Source of the DNA: Prorocentrum cordatum
Lineage: Eukaryota; Sar; Dinophyceae; Prorocentrales; Prorocentraceae
Length of the DNA stretch: 64,000 nt
Reading direction: 5' to 3'
Assembly: GCA_963575745.1 (NCBI GenBank)
Contig: CAUYUJ010012825.1
Span: 87,543 to 151,542 of the forward strand
The notes under the pieces were generated by a model, which saw only the letters and a list, made by a program, of their open reading frames with translations, was not told the DNA's origin and did not search any database. A program made the translations under genes and the position numbers. Below are positions 18,285 through 28,645 of the stretch, in pieces; the stretch's first letter is position 1, and each line of letters begins with the position of its first letter.

Positions 18285-19925
18285 GCTGGACGCTGGAGTG
18301 GAAGGCCCTCCTCCAGTCAGTGGTGCGAAGGAGCAGTCCAGCTTGAATGCCTTCCTGAGGTGCAACGTCCTGGACCACGACTGGGAGCAGGCCACGGGCT
18401 TCGCTGTGCCAGTCATGCGCGACGACCTGCTGTTCGACTCGATGCAGTTTCGCCAGCGTGACGGAACTTTGATTGAGTTGGACGAGAAGGATTGGCCCGT
18501 GCTCGGTTCCGCTTTGGCGAGGAGTACGTCGGCGTATCGCTTGGGCAAGGGAGGGAGGGATTCAGCCCCTCGAAGTCACACTCCCTTGCCCGCATCGTCG
18601 ATGGCTTCCAGTTCGAGCACGGCGACTTCGGCATCCTCGATGATCCCCCAACTGGCCCGCTCCTCGGGGTTGGGGGCAAGTGCAGCGCAGGAACATACTC
18701 CCCAACTGGCCCGCTCCTCGGGGTTGGGGACATGTGCAGCGCAGAGGCTATCGCCCCAACTGGCCCGCTCCTCGGGGTTGGGGGCATCTCCTAGCTGTGA
18801 GGCCAGACCTTCTTCGTGGATGGCATGCGCGTCGACGCAGACGGCTACGGCGGCGACGGCTGGTTCTTCGCGTGGCGTTAGGACGCAACAGTCGTCGCCG
18901 CCTGCCCTTCCCTCCCCCAGGGCACCCCTTCCACAGGAGGCGGGGGTCTCAGCGCGTGGGGAGGGGGGGCAGGATGTTTTGCTGGCGCAGCATCCAGACG
19001 CTGAAGCGAGATTGGCTGGCAGTGTGCGTGGCCTCCTTCGTCCCCAAGTTGAGCCAGATGCGGATTCGAAAACACATTGGTTGAAATCCGACGGGAGGGC
19101 GGAAGTACCTCCCGCGCGTAATCTTCTTGCGGGCGATCGTGTCTCTGGTGTAGCGCGGGGATCTGCAGACTTGTGCATTTTTGGAGCCAACGTCAACAGC
19201 TGGTCGACAGCGGACACTGTAGTGAACTGGGTCCGAGATCAAGCTGACGTTGGAGGATCTGGGGCGGAGTCTTGGGGTTTAGTTCAAAGCAAGTTCCAGG
19301 TGGTCACGCTCCAGGAGACAAGGTTGAAGTCCCCCGACAAGATCATCTCGGCCCAGAGTTGGGCCTGCAGGAATGGGTACCAGGTGTCTCTCGGGAAGGC
19401 CCTCAGCACTGGCGACGGGCCCTTGCAGAGCTCTGGAGGAGTCGGTATCTTGGTTGCCGGGGAGATCGCCTCGAGGCCCTTGGATCTTCCAGGTTTGGGC
19501 AGGTTCGACGGGAGGATCGTAGGTCGGGTCATCAACGCGGGGTTCGACCAGGGCCTTGAGATCTACAGTGTCTGTCTCGTCAACGACATAGGCGTGACGG
19601 GCGAGAATTTAGAGCTTTTGGAAGTTCTGGGGGCGCTTCTTTTATGCAGTAAGCGCCCGTGGGTCGTGCAAGGTGATTGGAATTTCACGCCCGCGGCTCT
19701 CCAGCTATCAGGTTGGATACAGCATGTGCACGGTGTGCTAGCCTCATCTGGCCAGGCAACCTGCTCGGCCTGCGCTCCTAGGACTGCCAGGGGAGAAGAT
19801 ATGGAGGAGGAGGAGCTGACGGAGCATGACGGGGGAGGAAGGGAGCTTGACTTCTTCGTCGTGTCATCGGCTATCAGTTCGTGCATCAAAGATGTCCAGG
19901 CTATCCGAGGAGCGCCTCTTTTTTC
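18285..19925 (+). CDS. LINE 1 ORF2, N-terminal domain and endonuclease (contig side B)
   Basis: Frame 1 is open from the gap through to the endonuclease, so this copy shows ORF2 overlapping the end of ORF1 and carrying about 200 residues before the nuclease: NAFLRCNVLDHDWEQATGF, then a Ser/Ala-rich part over the 54-bp repeats, then QDVLLAQHPDAEARL. The EEP endonuclease follows with LQETRL (about 19312), GDWN (about 19671) and LDFFVVSS. At 19917-19922 a T-run of six, against five in side A, shifts the frame just before PHCPVLL. Because side A is in frame there, this may be a sequencing error rather than a true mutation. No unambiguous ATG start was identified. Confidence 0.75.
18646..18787 (+). 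repeat. 54-bp tandem repeat, second copy
   Basis: Collinear with 16397-16538 at an offset of 2249, with a few substitutions (ACATGTGC in place of ACAAGTGC). Confidence 0.9.
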
Positions 19926-22900
19926 CCCATTGCCCTGTGCTGCTTCGGTTGGGGAACCTCTGCCAGACGGCGGTAGTCCAGCAGCAGACGCGTTTCAAGC
20001 CGTTCAGCACCGCGCTCATGGGGCCTCTGCCGCAGGAAAGGGACATCCAATGGAGCGACCCTCTAAACTCAGATTTGAACACGCTCGCTCGGGAGTGGTT
20101 CGGGGAAGCCGAAGCTCGCCTTGTTGAAATTCATGGAATAAGTGATCAGAAAGGGTATGTAGGTCGCTCCGCTGGGCCCAAGTCTCGCAAAGTTCCCTTA
20201 GTGGCGCTGCCGGAGCGAGATCACCGCCGGCGTTTTTCGAAGCAGACTGTCTGCTGGATCTCGTTCGAGGCCCTGCTCAAGAAGGCAAAGGCAATCAGTG
20301 CTGGGAACCCAAGTGCCAAGGGAAGAGCTCTTCTGGGATCCTGGAAGCTTAAGCTGTTCGACATTTTGGAGGACCTCCAGCTGACGGAAGATGGGCCCAC
20401 AAAGGCCCAGTTGCACTCCATTGTTAGGGCGGCATCGGGAGAAGGTTCCTGGAACGACGTCGTCAATGGGGCCATCTGCAAAGAGTGCACTCGTCGCCAG
20501 AGGCTGGACGCGGCTTCGCAGCTCGCTAAGTGGAAGGAATGGGCCAAGAGTGCCGTCTCTGGAGGTGGCAAAGCGGCGCATGCCTTCTCCAAGCAGCAGG
20601 TCTCGTGTGGTTTTTCGCGAGGTACGTCGGATGATCCTCGGCTTCCAGTGGCTGGTCAGGCCGCAGTGCAAGAGCTTGTCGATGCGTGGCATCCGATGTG
20701 GTTTCGAGCTGGCCGCGGGCCAGCACCGAGCTCCTGGGAAGTTCCTGCCGACGAGCCTGCCCTTTCCCACTCAGACTGGAGGATTTACATCGAGTTTGTA
20801 AGATGTACGGGCCCGCGGCGGGCCTAGGCTGGGATGGATTTAACCCGCGGTGGATTTTGCAGCTGCCCGGAAGTTACCAGTTTCGGCTCCTGGAGATTTT
20901 GACGCTCTTCGAGGTCGACCCAGGGGCCGTCGTGATGTTCCTGACCAATGTGGTTTTCTTGGACAAACCAACGGGAGGGGTCAGGCCGATCGGTTTGCTA
21001 TGCCTTTTCACGAAGCTCTGGAGCCGATTGAGGCAGCCGTATTGCCGCTCCTGGGAAAAGTCCCACGTGTACGAGTTTTTCTGGGGCTCAGGGCCCGACA
21101 CGACGTGCGAGAGGGCCGGATGGGTCCACAACTTGCTCGGGGCGCATTGTCGTAAAGCAGGCTTCGAATCAGCGTCGGCTCTCTTGGACTTGGCTAAGTT
21201 CTATGAGAATGTCAACCACGGGGACCTCCTGGTCGCAGCTAAACGGTTTAGTTTCCCAGTCAGGCTGGTCAAAGCGTACTGTACCATCTATGTTGGCTAC
21301 CGTGTGCTTCTTTACGGGGGAGCTTCGTCGGCCGTCGTCGAATCGAACGGGGCAATCGTGGCTGGGTGTTCGGGGGCTACGACGTTCGCCAAGATGTTGC
21401 TACTAGGACCGCTATTGGAGGCCCGTGAGAGCAGGAACTTGTTGTATGTGCGTAATGTGGTGGACGACATCACTGTTCAGTGTTGCGGGCCCAAGCATCA
21501 GGTGGCGGCCCAACTGGCTGGGGGAGTAGAGTCTCTGATCAAGAGTTTCAAGCAGCTGCAGCTCCCTGTGGCGTTTAAGAAGTGTGCCTACCTTTGCTCG
21601 AAGGAGGTTGAGGCGCACCTGTCCAAGGCCTGGTCCCTCCCCACCTCTTGCCGCACCGACACGGCGAGGAATCTTGGAACCAACGCTACCTTGGGAGGCC
21701 TCCGCAGGATCGGTATTCAGAACTCAAGGTTTGCAGGTGCGTCGCGCAGGGCCAGGAGGCTCAAGATACTAAAAGGAGGTGGAGCCGACATCGGGATGGT
21801 TCACAGGATGGGGCCAGTGGCATCGGCCCTATGGGGATCATCGGTCTCTGGGGTGGCCCCCACAAAATTGGCTGGGCTCCGTATCGGGGCTGCTAGTTCC
21901 CTAGGCAGGCTCCCTAAAGGTGCTTCGGTTGGGCTCAGGATGTACACGTATGGGCTTGGGGTCAAGGTAGACCCTCTGGTGGTTTACGTGGGGCACGTGC
22001 TTTTCATGTGGGCGACTGCAGTTTGGGAAGCTGTCCCTCACGTTCAGGTGTTGGCCAATACCATGAGGGTCTCGATCGCCAAGTTTCAGAATTCAGCTCA
22101 GCCCTGGAGGTCAGCGTCTTCCCCCAGCGACGTCGCGCTCTTGACGTTGCGGGGCATAGGCTGGGACTTTGTAGACCAGCACACCATCAAAGATGACTTG
22201 AACGTTGTGCATGACTTGCTCAGGCTCTCCCCGATGCAGGTCAGGTCTATGGTCAGGCAAGGTGCTGTGCGAGCGTCAGATAGGCATGCCCTTCTCTTGC
22301 AGAATGGCCTTGATGGGCCACCTGTGTACCCTATCTTCTGGGATGGCATTTCCAGGATGTTCAAGGAGAAGTCCGAAACCTGGGGGAAGCACCATCAGAG
22401 ATGTTTAAGAGGTTTGGTCTCGGGAGTTCACTGGCCCCAAGCCCGACTTCATGCTCACAACCTCCACGGTGATGATTTTTGTCAGGTGTGCAAGGGGGCC
22501 CCAGGTACTTTGTGGCACCGTCAGTACGAGTGCCCTGCGCACGAAGCATGGCGGCGAGACCATGCGAGTGCTCACTTGGGTAGGTGTGCGCAGAGAGTGA
22601 AGCAGTTCGGGCCGCTCATGGCGGAGAGGTTCGCGAGGTGCATCTTTCCTCACCCTCGCTCGCTCTTCGACGTCGAGGAGCCCACGCAAACAGTTCACTG
22701 GCACGAGAGGCCCGAGACGGGGCGTTTGACGGGGTGGTTATTCCTGGACGGGTCGGCCAAATACATGGGCCTCGATGGACTCACTCGGGCTGGTTGGAGT
22801 ATCGTATCGGTCGACAGGTTCGGGGAGTTGCTCTCGGCGGCCTATGGTCCAGTTCCTCTGAGTGCGGCCCCGCAGCAAACTAGCAAAGATGGGGAAGACT

Positions 22901-23955
22901 ATGCTGTATATATGCTTACGCAAGTTGGTCTTCCCCCGTTTCAATGCTATATAGATTGCCAGAGCACTCTGGATTCGCTGTCTCGGGGCCCTGGGTTCGC
23001 GGAGGGCCCTGGAGCCCCCCGTGGTCATCTTTGGGGCCCCGTGTGGAGCTCGTTCACTCTCAGCGATCTCGAGTGCTTCAAGACGCTCGGCCACGCCACG
23101 GCGGCCGATGTCGAGGCGGGCAGGAGCAGTGTTTGGGAAAGACGGGCCAATGGGCTCGCAGATAAGTTCGCCAAACTAGGAGCCGAGTGTCACGGAGTCA
23201 GCGACGAAGAGGCCAGCCTGTACAGAGGCCTCAGGTGCCTCGCCCGCGAGGCCTGCAGGTGGGCTGGATCGGTGGAGGTACTGATGTCCAACGGGCCCCG
23301 TGACACTCCAGGCCTAGTGCCCAGGTCGACAGGCAGCGATGGCCAGGGGCAGCACTCACAAGAGGCTGATGCCCTCGGCCAGGCCCTGGGCGACGATCAA
23401 AGGGTGGTGGGAGGTTCTTCGGACTTGGGGGAGGAGTGGCGTTCATTCTCTCGGCAAGTGTTTCGGGCCAACGGCCATGCTTTTTTGGCCAGCCCTGTCA
23501 TTGAACCTCCTGGAAACCCCAGGGGTAGGATCCATTTTTGTTGTCGGTGCGGATCGTTTTTCTCTGGGGCTCCCAATGCTGGAGCTAAAGGCCTGTGCAG
23601 GCCCAAACTCACGACGGGTGGAATTAATGACCAGCTGAGAAGGATTCGGCAGGGCAAGTTTCCCTCGTATAAGAAGGACCTGAAGAATTTGACTCTGGGG
23701 GCTCATGAGAGCCTGAGCCTCGCCCAGCAGAGGGTCTTGGCTCAGTCGCTGGTAGAGGATGGCCAGGCCCCCCAGGGAGTTTCAGGTCCTGTGAATGTCG
23801 GCTCCGCGGAGGGCTTCGCCCCGCGAGAGCAGGTGTTGGATTCGTTCGGCCTGTCCGAGTCGGATTTATCCTGGGTCAAGGACCTAGGGGCCGCCTCCCT
23901 CCGTGCCTCGGACTGCGGTTTCGAGTCAGACTCGGAGGCCTCCGATTTTGGCTGA
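19926..23955 (+). CDS. LINE 1 ORF2, reverse transcriptase, RNase H and Cys-rich tail
   Basis: Frame 2 (to about 20775) is the linker after the endonuclease; frame 1 then carries the enzyme to TGA at 23953, implying one frameshift near TGGAGGATTT (about 20780). RT motifs: GLGWDGFNPRW, DLAKFYENVNHGDLL (motif A), AIVAGCSGATTFAKML (motif B) and NVVDDITV at 21454-21477 (motif C, VVDD in place of the commoner FADD). RNase HI follows: FLDGSAK (22741), GEDYAVYML, CYIDCQSTLDSL and ANGLADKFAKLGAE supply the D-E-D-D residues. The tail has CCRCGSFFSGA...GLCRP, a zinc-ribbon-like motif also present in LINE 2, then an acidic end. A C-x2-C...H...C knuckle (CQVCKGAPGTLWHRQYEC) sits between RT and RNase H. 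Confidence 0.88.
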
Positions 23956-24009
23956 ACGAGGAGGTGCTCTGGCTTTAGGCCCGTCCCCAACAACCTCCTC
24001 CTCATCTCT

Positions 24010-24270
24010 AGGCCTCCTAGATGGGGTCGGAGTAGATGGGGTCGGAGGATCGCGCCGCATCGCCGATGCATCGGCGATGCATCGGCGATGCATCGGCGAT
24101 GCGGCTCGATGTGGGGCTCGATTTTCTTCACGCCAACGTCGCCGATGCATCGCTGACGTCGCCAGTGTGTGGCCGATGCATCGCCGATGCATCAGCGATG
24201 CATCGTCGATGTATCGGCGATGCGGTGAGATCCCCCGACCCCATCTATTCGGACCCCATCTAGGAGGCCT
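24010..24270. mobile_element. MITE family S, copy 1, with about 65-bp TIRs
   Basis: AGGCCTCCTAGATGGGGTC at the left is inverted as GACCCCATCTAGGAGGCCT at the right. Complementarity continues inward with few mismatches to the GCATCGCCGATGCATCGG blocks, which are themselves palindromic. It lies 55 bp after the LINE 1 ORF2 stop. A related copy is at 62151-62369. Confidence 0.8.
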
Positions 24271-24507
24271 CTATCCTCCTCCTCCTCCTCCTCCTCTCCG
24301 TAATCTCCTCCTCCTCATCTCCTCCTCCTCTCCCTCCTCCTCCTCTCCTCACCCCTTCTCCTCCTCCTCCTCTCTCCTCCTCCTCCTCTCCTCTCGTCGT
24401 CATCCCATCTCTCGTCCTTTGTCTCCCTTCCTCTCGGTCCTCCTCCTCCTCCTCCTCCTCCTCCTCCTCCTCCTCCTCCTCCTCCTCCTCCTCCTCCTCC
24501 CCCTCCT
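24271..24507. repeat. (TCC)n tract
   Basis: TCC triplets with TCTCC and CATCTCC interruptions, purest from 24438 to 24500. Follows LINE 1 and the family S MITE directly. Confidence 0.95.
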
Positions 24508-25144
24508 CGGGTCGCCTACGGCCCTGCGAGAAACCGTGACTCAATTCTTCCAAGCCAGACGTTTTCGCCCAGTGTCGAGCCCCAGGACCCTCGCAGATGG
24601 ATTCAGCTCGAAAAATGACGCAGGACTATGGGTCCAGGGTTCCAGTCGCGATTTTTTTCGATGTCTAATTTTTTTCGAGACGTCGGATCTCAGGGCTAGG
24701 GGGGGGATATCATGCCGGGGGCCATGATATCTCCCCGGATTTCATGGCGTTTTTTCTTATTTTCAGTGCGTCCCCAGACCCCCCCCCCTGGGCCGCGCAC
24801 ATGCCGCCAGCAAAGATTTGCGCCCCCCCTCTTGAGCGCCCCCCTTCTTGGCCGCTCCCGAACGAAGGGGGTCCAGCGACAAGGGGTCGTGCATTAGATC
24901 TGGTGCAATAGATTTGGTGCGTGCAGCGCGTTCCGGGGCGCAATGGTGTTTCTGGGCTTCCGCGCGCAATACATTCGTTGTAATACCAGAGCAGCACCAG
25001 TCATTCTCCGGCGCCATACGTTTGCCATACGCTTGCCCCAAATCTATGGCACCACCCCATTTCAGCCGGACCACTTTTGGTGTCAACCAAAGGCGAGAGG
25101 CCGGGGACACACACGCAACCTGGGGGTTATGATGTTCCAACCTT
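24508..25144. other. Unassigned stretch with a hairpin
   Basis: Contains CGCCCAGTGTCGAGCCCC near 24570, similar to the 3-prime end of the SINE-like repeat. GATATCATG at 24706-24714 and CATGATATC at 24723-24731 form a short hairpin flanked by G- and C-runs. No gene recognised. Confidence 0.45.
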
Positions 25145-25325
25145 CTTTAGAGCTTTGATCACCAGACAGAATTTCGAGCACCGAAGAAGTACGGGTTTTC
25201 ACGCGTCGGGCCCTGGGAGACACTGTTTCCACACTGCTTCGACTCTCTTTCGACACTTTTCCGGGTGCTCGAGATTATTTCTGGGACGTCGTCCTTACGC
25301 ACGATGGGAGCAACATAACCCAGGG
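25145..25325 (+). repeat. Dispersed repeat R2, copy 1
   Basis: GATGTTCCAACC, AATTTCGAGCACC, TCGGGCCCTGGGAGAC and TTTTCCGGGTG recur in order at 41148-41315. The end translates to YFWDVVL..DGSNIT, and the same peptide is readable at 42315-42390. Either a repeat carrying an old coding exon or a family whose shared peptide is coincidental. Confidence 0.6.
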
Positions 25326-25578
25326 GCACCGCCGACCCCCCCCCCAGAGCCCTGACTGGCGGGCGGGCCGTTCCCTTGTGGGCGAGGCCTCCTGGTGGCC
25401 CCTCCCGCCGCCGGCGCCCGGCTCCGCAGAGGCGCCCTCTCCGCCCTCTACTTCATGACGGTGCTCTCGGCCTTCCTGGGGGTCGTCCTCCCGAACCTCA
25501 TCTCGCAGGCGTGCAGCGCCTGCCCACGGAGAAAACGGGACCCGAAGAAAGAAGAACAACCGCCACAAACAGCAAATT

Positions 25579-25710
25579 TCTGGCGCTCCGCGCGGGTTTC
25601 TTGGATCGGCGCATGCGGGCGCCTCCGGCGCCGCCCCTGGCGCGCCCCGCGCGCCAGGGAGGGGGGGGGGTCCAGCGCAGATGCAAGAAATCCGCGCGGA
25701 ACGCCAAAAG
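25579..25710. mobile_element. MITE, CCGCGCGGATTTCTTGG family
   Basis: Left end TCTGGCGCTCCGCGCGGG plus TTTCTTGGATCGGCGC. Right end, inverted, TTTTGGCGTTCCGCGCGG plus ATTTCTTGCATCTGCGC. The TIRs are about 34 bp with few mismatches. The interior is GGCGCC-rich and non-coding. Confidence 0.8.
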
Positions 25711-26684
25711 TTTGATCTTTATGCGTTGATGCAGTTCTTTCTTGCTCAAGCCTGCCCACGAGGAAAGAGACAAGAGATGGCAAGCAGCGAAGAGCAGCAG
25801 GAGACGGTGCAAGAGGAGGGTCGGACGGCGGTACACACACCACCGCCCACCAAACCACCCCAACCCAACCCGAAGGCCCCGATGTGCCCTCCATTTCCAG
25901 TGGGGGGGTGGGGGAACATTCAAAAGCACAGTACACCCCCAACCCGAAGTTCGGGTCTCCGGGTTGAGTTGGGGTGGTCTGGTACGTTGTCAACATACAA
26001 GCTTTGAGGGGTTCTTAAGTTGGCGCTGCACCCCCCCATTCACACCCCTGGCGGCGCCTCTGGCGCAGTTCCAAGCGCGCTCTGCCCGCTGGGGAAGGGA
26101 TGTGGGAAATGAGGCCCAGCGACGACACAAGATATCTGCGCCAGTTTTCAAATGGGATGCTGTTTATCAAGGTGGAACTGAAGAGAAGGATAGGCAAGGA
26201 GTGGAGGAGGATCACACCGGTCGAAGTCGGCATCACATAGCTACGGTGGCCAGGGGGGTCATCAAGACGCCATTCCAGATAAGCGTATGCCGAAGCCTCA
26301 ATGCGGAGGAGCCTCAATGCGGGCCACGATGGCATATCGCCATGGCACGAAAAGGGGCAGGCATTGATCGTGCGTGTATCACAACGCGTGGCTCCACACG
26401 CGAGCAGCAAAGCCAGCATGTCGATGCGTATGGAAAGATGACGGTCTGCGGCATTGCGCGCCGTTGTACGAGTCGATGTGCGCAGCGGCGCAGCCATCGA
26501 CGAACGTGGTATATATGTTTGTCCGGCCTCTGTGAGCGCATCGTATTTCCCCCATCCGTGTCCGAATCTCTGCGGTATGAGATCGAGCGGCAGCATTCCT
26601 GCACACTCCTTCCACGCGGGTCATCCGGCGCATAGAAGCAGGCGCAGCGGATGGACCGTGAGGGGGAAAAAGGCAGAGGAGGAG
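25711..26684. other. Unassigned stretch
   Basis: Nearly 1 kb. ORFs of 297 codons (+, 25742-26635) and 193 codons (-, 26015-26596) overlap each other and neither has a motif I recognise. Treated as non-coding, with low certainty. Confidence 0.35.
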
Positions 26685-27005
26685 GAGAGAGAGGTGAGGA
26701 GGAGGAGGAGGAGGAGGAGCAGGAGGAGGAGGGGGGAGGGGGAGGGGGATGGGGAGGGGGAGGGGGAGGGGGAGGGCGAGGGGGGAGGGGGAGGGAGAGG
26801 GGGAGGGGAGGGGGAGGGGGTGGGAGGAGGAGGAGGAGGAGGAGGAGGAGGAGGAGGAGGATGGGGGAGGAGGAGGGGGAGGAGGAGGAGGAGCAGGAGG
26901 AGGAGTAGGAGGGAGGAGGAGGAGGAGGAGGAGGAGGAGGAGGAGGAGGAGGAGGAGGAGGAGGGAGGAGGGAGGAGGAGGAGGAAAAGGCGGAGGAGGA
27001 GGAGA
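26685..27005. repeat. (GGA)n and (GGGGGA)n tract
   Basis: GGA triplets, then GGGGGAG hexamer-like units (26735-26820), then GGA again. All ORFs across it are low-complexity. Confidence 0.95.
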
Positions 27006-27511
27006 AAGGGCGAGGTTGCATCGGGCCGAGCGGTGGCCTCCATATGAGTGAGCGCTGGAGCAGCCCGCGCGGCCGAGGCTACGGTCCACTCGTGCGCCAC
27101 CGTCCTGTACTGCTTCTTCGGTGTGGGGGGGGGCTGCAGGCTTGATGTTGAGTCGGGCGTGTCCCTCTACAGGAGGAATCTTCGGGAGCAGTTTTCAACA
27201 TAGTCTGGGGACGATGTTTCGTGCTCGTATGACTATGCTTGCTTCTTGTTTGGCTGTTTTTGATTGTTCATCCAAAGTGCGCCTGTAGGACCACATGCCC
27301 GACCTACGCTTGATGTCAGCCGAGGCGAGAGTGTCGCACCCACCGCTTCTGGAGAGACCTACCCTGGACTCTCGGGACCACCTTCTCCAGGGGGCGAGGA
27401 ATATCAACATCCACCACCTCATGGGTCTCCGTGTGCACGACTACGGGAGCGTTAGATGCGTGCTCGTTCCAAAAGGAGGGCGTCTCTTCCGAGGGCCATA
27501 CTAACTGCGGA
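27006..27511. other. Unassigned stretch
   Basis: Unique-looking sequence of moderate GC between the GGA tract and repeat R1. No domain recognised in any frame. Confidence 0.4.
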
Positions 27512-27715
27512 GAAGAGTACAGTTGGAGCCCATGCCAAACATCACCCTGCTTGCCTACAAGGGTGCCCTGGGTTTCTTGGGTTTCGATGGTTTGCTATGG
27601 AAAGCGTGACGTTCCCACACCAAAAGTCAATGAACGCCCTGGGGTCTCAGGGTTGGGTTTCCTGTGGAAGGTTTCTCGTGGCCGAGCTCCTACTGTTGAG
27701 CTTCCTTGCGAGCTA
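27512..27715 (+). repeat. Dispersed repeat R1, copy 2
   Basis: Collinear with 1060-1255: GCCCATGCCAAACATCACC, GGGTGCCCTGGG, GCGTGACGTTCCCACACCAA and GGTTGGGTTTCCTGTGGAAG. Several short indels separate the copies. Confidence 0.65.
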
Positions 27716-27925
27716 CAGGGGTGCTGCACAGCGTAGAAGTAGGATCCTTGGCCCCTTTCCTCCTCGGGATCTGCCCTCTGCGAGTTGTGATGATTGCATA
27801 TTTTAGGGGTGCGGTGCCATGTCCGAGGTGCCCTGGCGGGATGTCGCCCCCCGTCAGGGACCCGCAAACATAAAAATGATACCGGAGAAAAAGCCACATC
27901 AAACAGTATGTTTAGGGCAAAGGGG

Positions 27926-28482
27926 CTAGGGGGCTATAGGGCTATAGGGCCGTAGGGCTATAGGTCTATAGGGTTATAGGGCTATAGGGCTATAGGGCCA
28001 TAGGACTATAGGGCTGTAGGGCTATAGGGCTATGGGGCTATCGGGCTATCGGGCTATAGGGCCATAGGGCTATGAGTCTATAGGGCTATAGGGTTATAGG
28101 ACCATATGGCTATAGGGATATAAGGCTATGGGGCTGTAGGGCTATAGGCATACAGAGCTATAGGTCTATAGGTCTTTAGGGTTTTAGGGCTGTAGGTCTA
28201 CAAAGCTATAGGGCTATTGGGCTATAAGGCTATTTGGCTATAGGGCTGTTGGGCTATTGGTCTATGGGGCTATTGGGCTGTGAGGCTATAGGGCCATAGG
28301 GCTATAGGTCTATAGGCTATAGGGCTATAAGGCTATGGGGCTATAGGGCTATAGGGCTATGAGGCTACAAGGTTATAAGGTTATATGATTATAAGGCTAT
28401 AGGGCTATTTGGCTATAGGGATATTGCGCTATTGGGCTATGGGGCTATAGGACTATGAGGCTATAGGGCTAAAGGGCTATAA
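27926..28482 (+). repeat. CTATAGGG octamer array
   Basis: About 550 bp of 8-bp units CTATAGGG with many single-base variants (CCATAGGG, CTGTAGGG, CTATTGGG). Some variants read TTTAGGG or TTTTAGGG (28172-28188), close to the plant-type TTTAGGG telomere repeat known from dinoflagellates. No coding capacity. Confidence 0.95.
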
Positions 28483-28487
28483 GGCAC

Positions 28488-28560
28488 CTGGGCACCCGTG
28501 CACCCGGGCACCCGGGCACCCGGGCACCCATGCACGCGTGCACCCAGGCACCCGGACGGG
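28488..28560 (+). repeat. GCACCCGG octamer array
   Basis: About nine 8-bp units GCACCCGG with GCACCCAT variants. Same unit length as the CTATAGGG array just before it. Confidence 0.9.
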
Positions 28561-28598
28561 CCGCGGAAATCGGTGGCAAGTTCACCTAACCATATGAA

Positions 28599-28645
28599 TC
28601 CGCTAGGACCCCTTACAGGGGCAAGTTCTGATTGGGGAACGTCCT
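28599..28645 (-). repeat. Short dispersed repeat, inverted relative to 40.19 kb
   Basis: On the minus strand: GTTCCCCAATCAGAACTTGC, then CTGTAAGGGGTCCTAGCGGA. This matches 40190-40234 on the plus strand with a few changes. Flanks do not obviously match. Confidence 0.55.

Larger units (their letters stand above)
14833..23990 (+). mobile_element. Non-LTR retrotransposon LINE 1 (with assembly gap)
   Basis: Order of parts: a 5-prime segment of about 130 bp with a TGTTCACG/CGTGAACA stem, ORF1 (14962-16035), ORF2 start and endonuclease, a 100-N gap, then a second run of ORF1 tail and endonuclease followed by RT, RNase H and a Cys motif to 23955. No LTRs flank it. The element encodes its own endonuclease and RT, so it is autonomous in design. 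The two sides of the gap repeat 2149 bp and are probably one locus not merged in assembly. Exact element ends and target-site duplications are not resolved. Confidence 0.85.

Noticed and set aside
16732-20127. A single 1131-codon ORF crossing the gap
   Set aside because: The frame is bridged only by the 100 unknown bases; real sequence on the two sides belongs to duplicated parts of LINE 1.
27926-28482. True telomere
   Set aside because: The unit is 8 bp and heavily varied, and the array is internal with unrelated sequence on both sides; only a resemblance is claimed.
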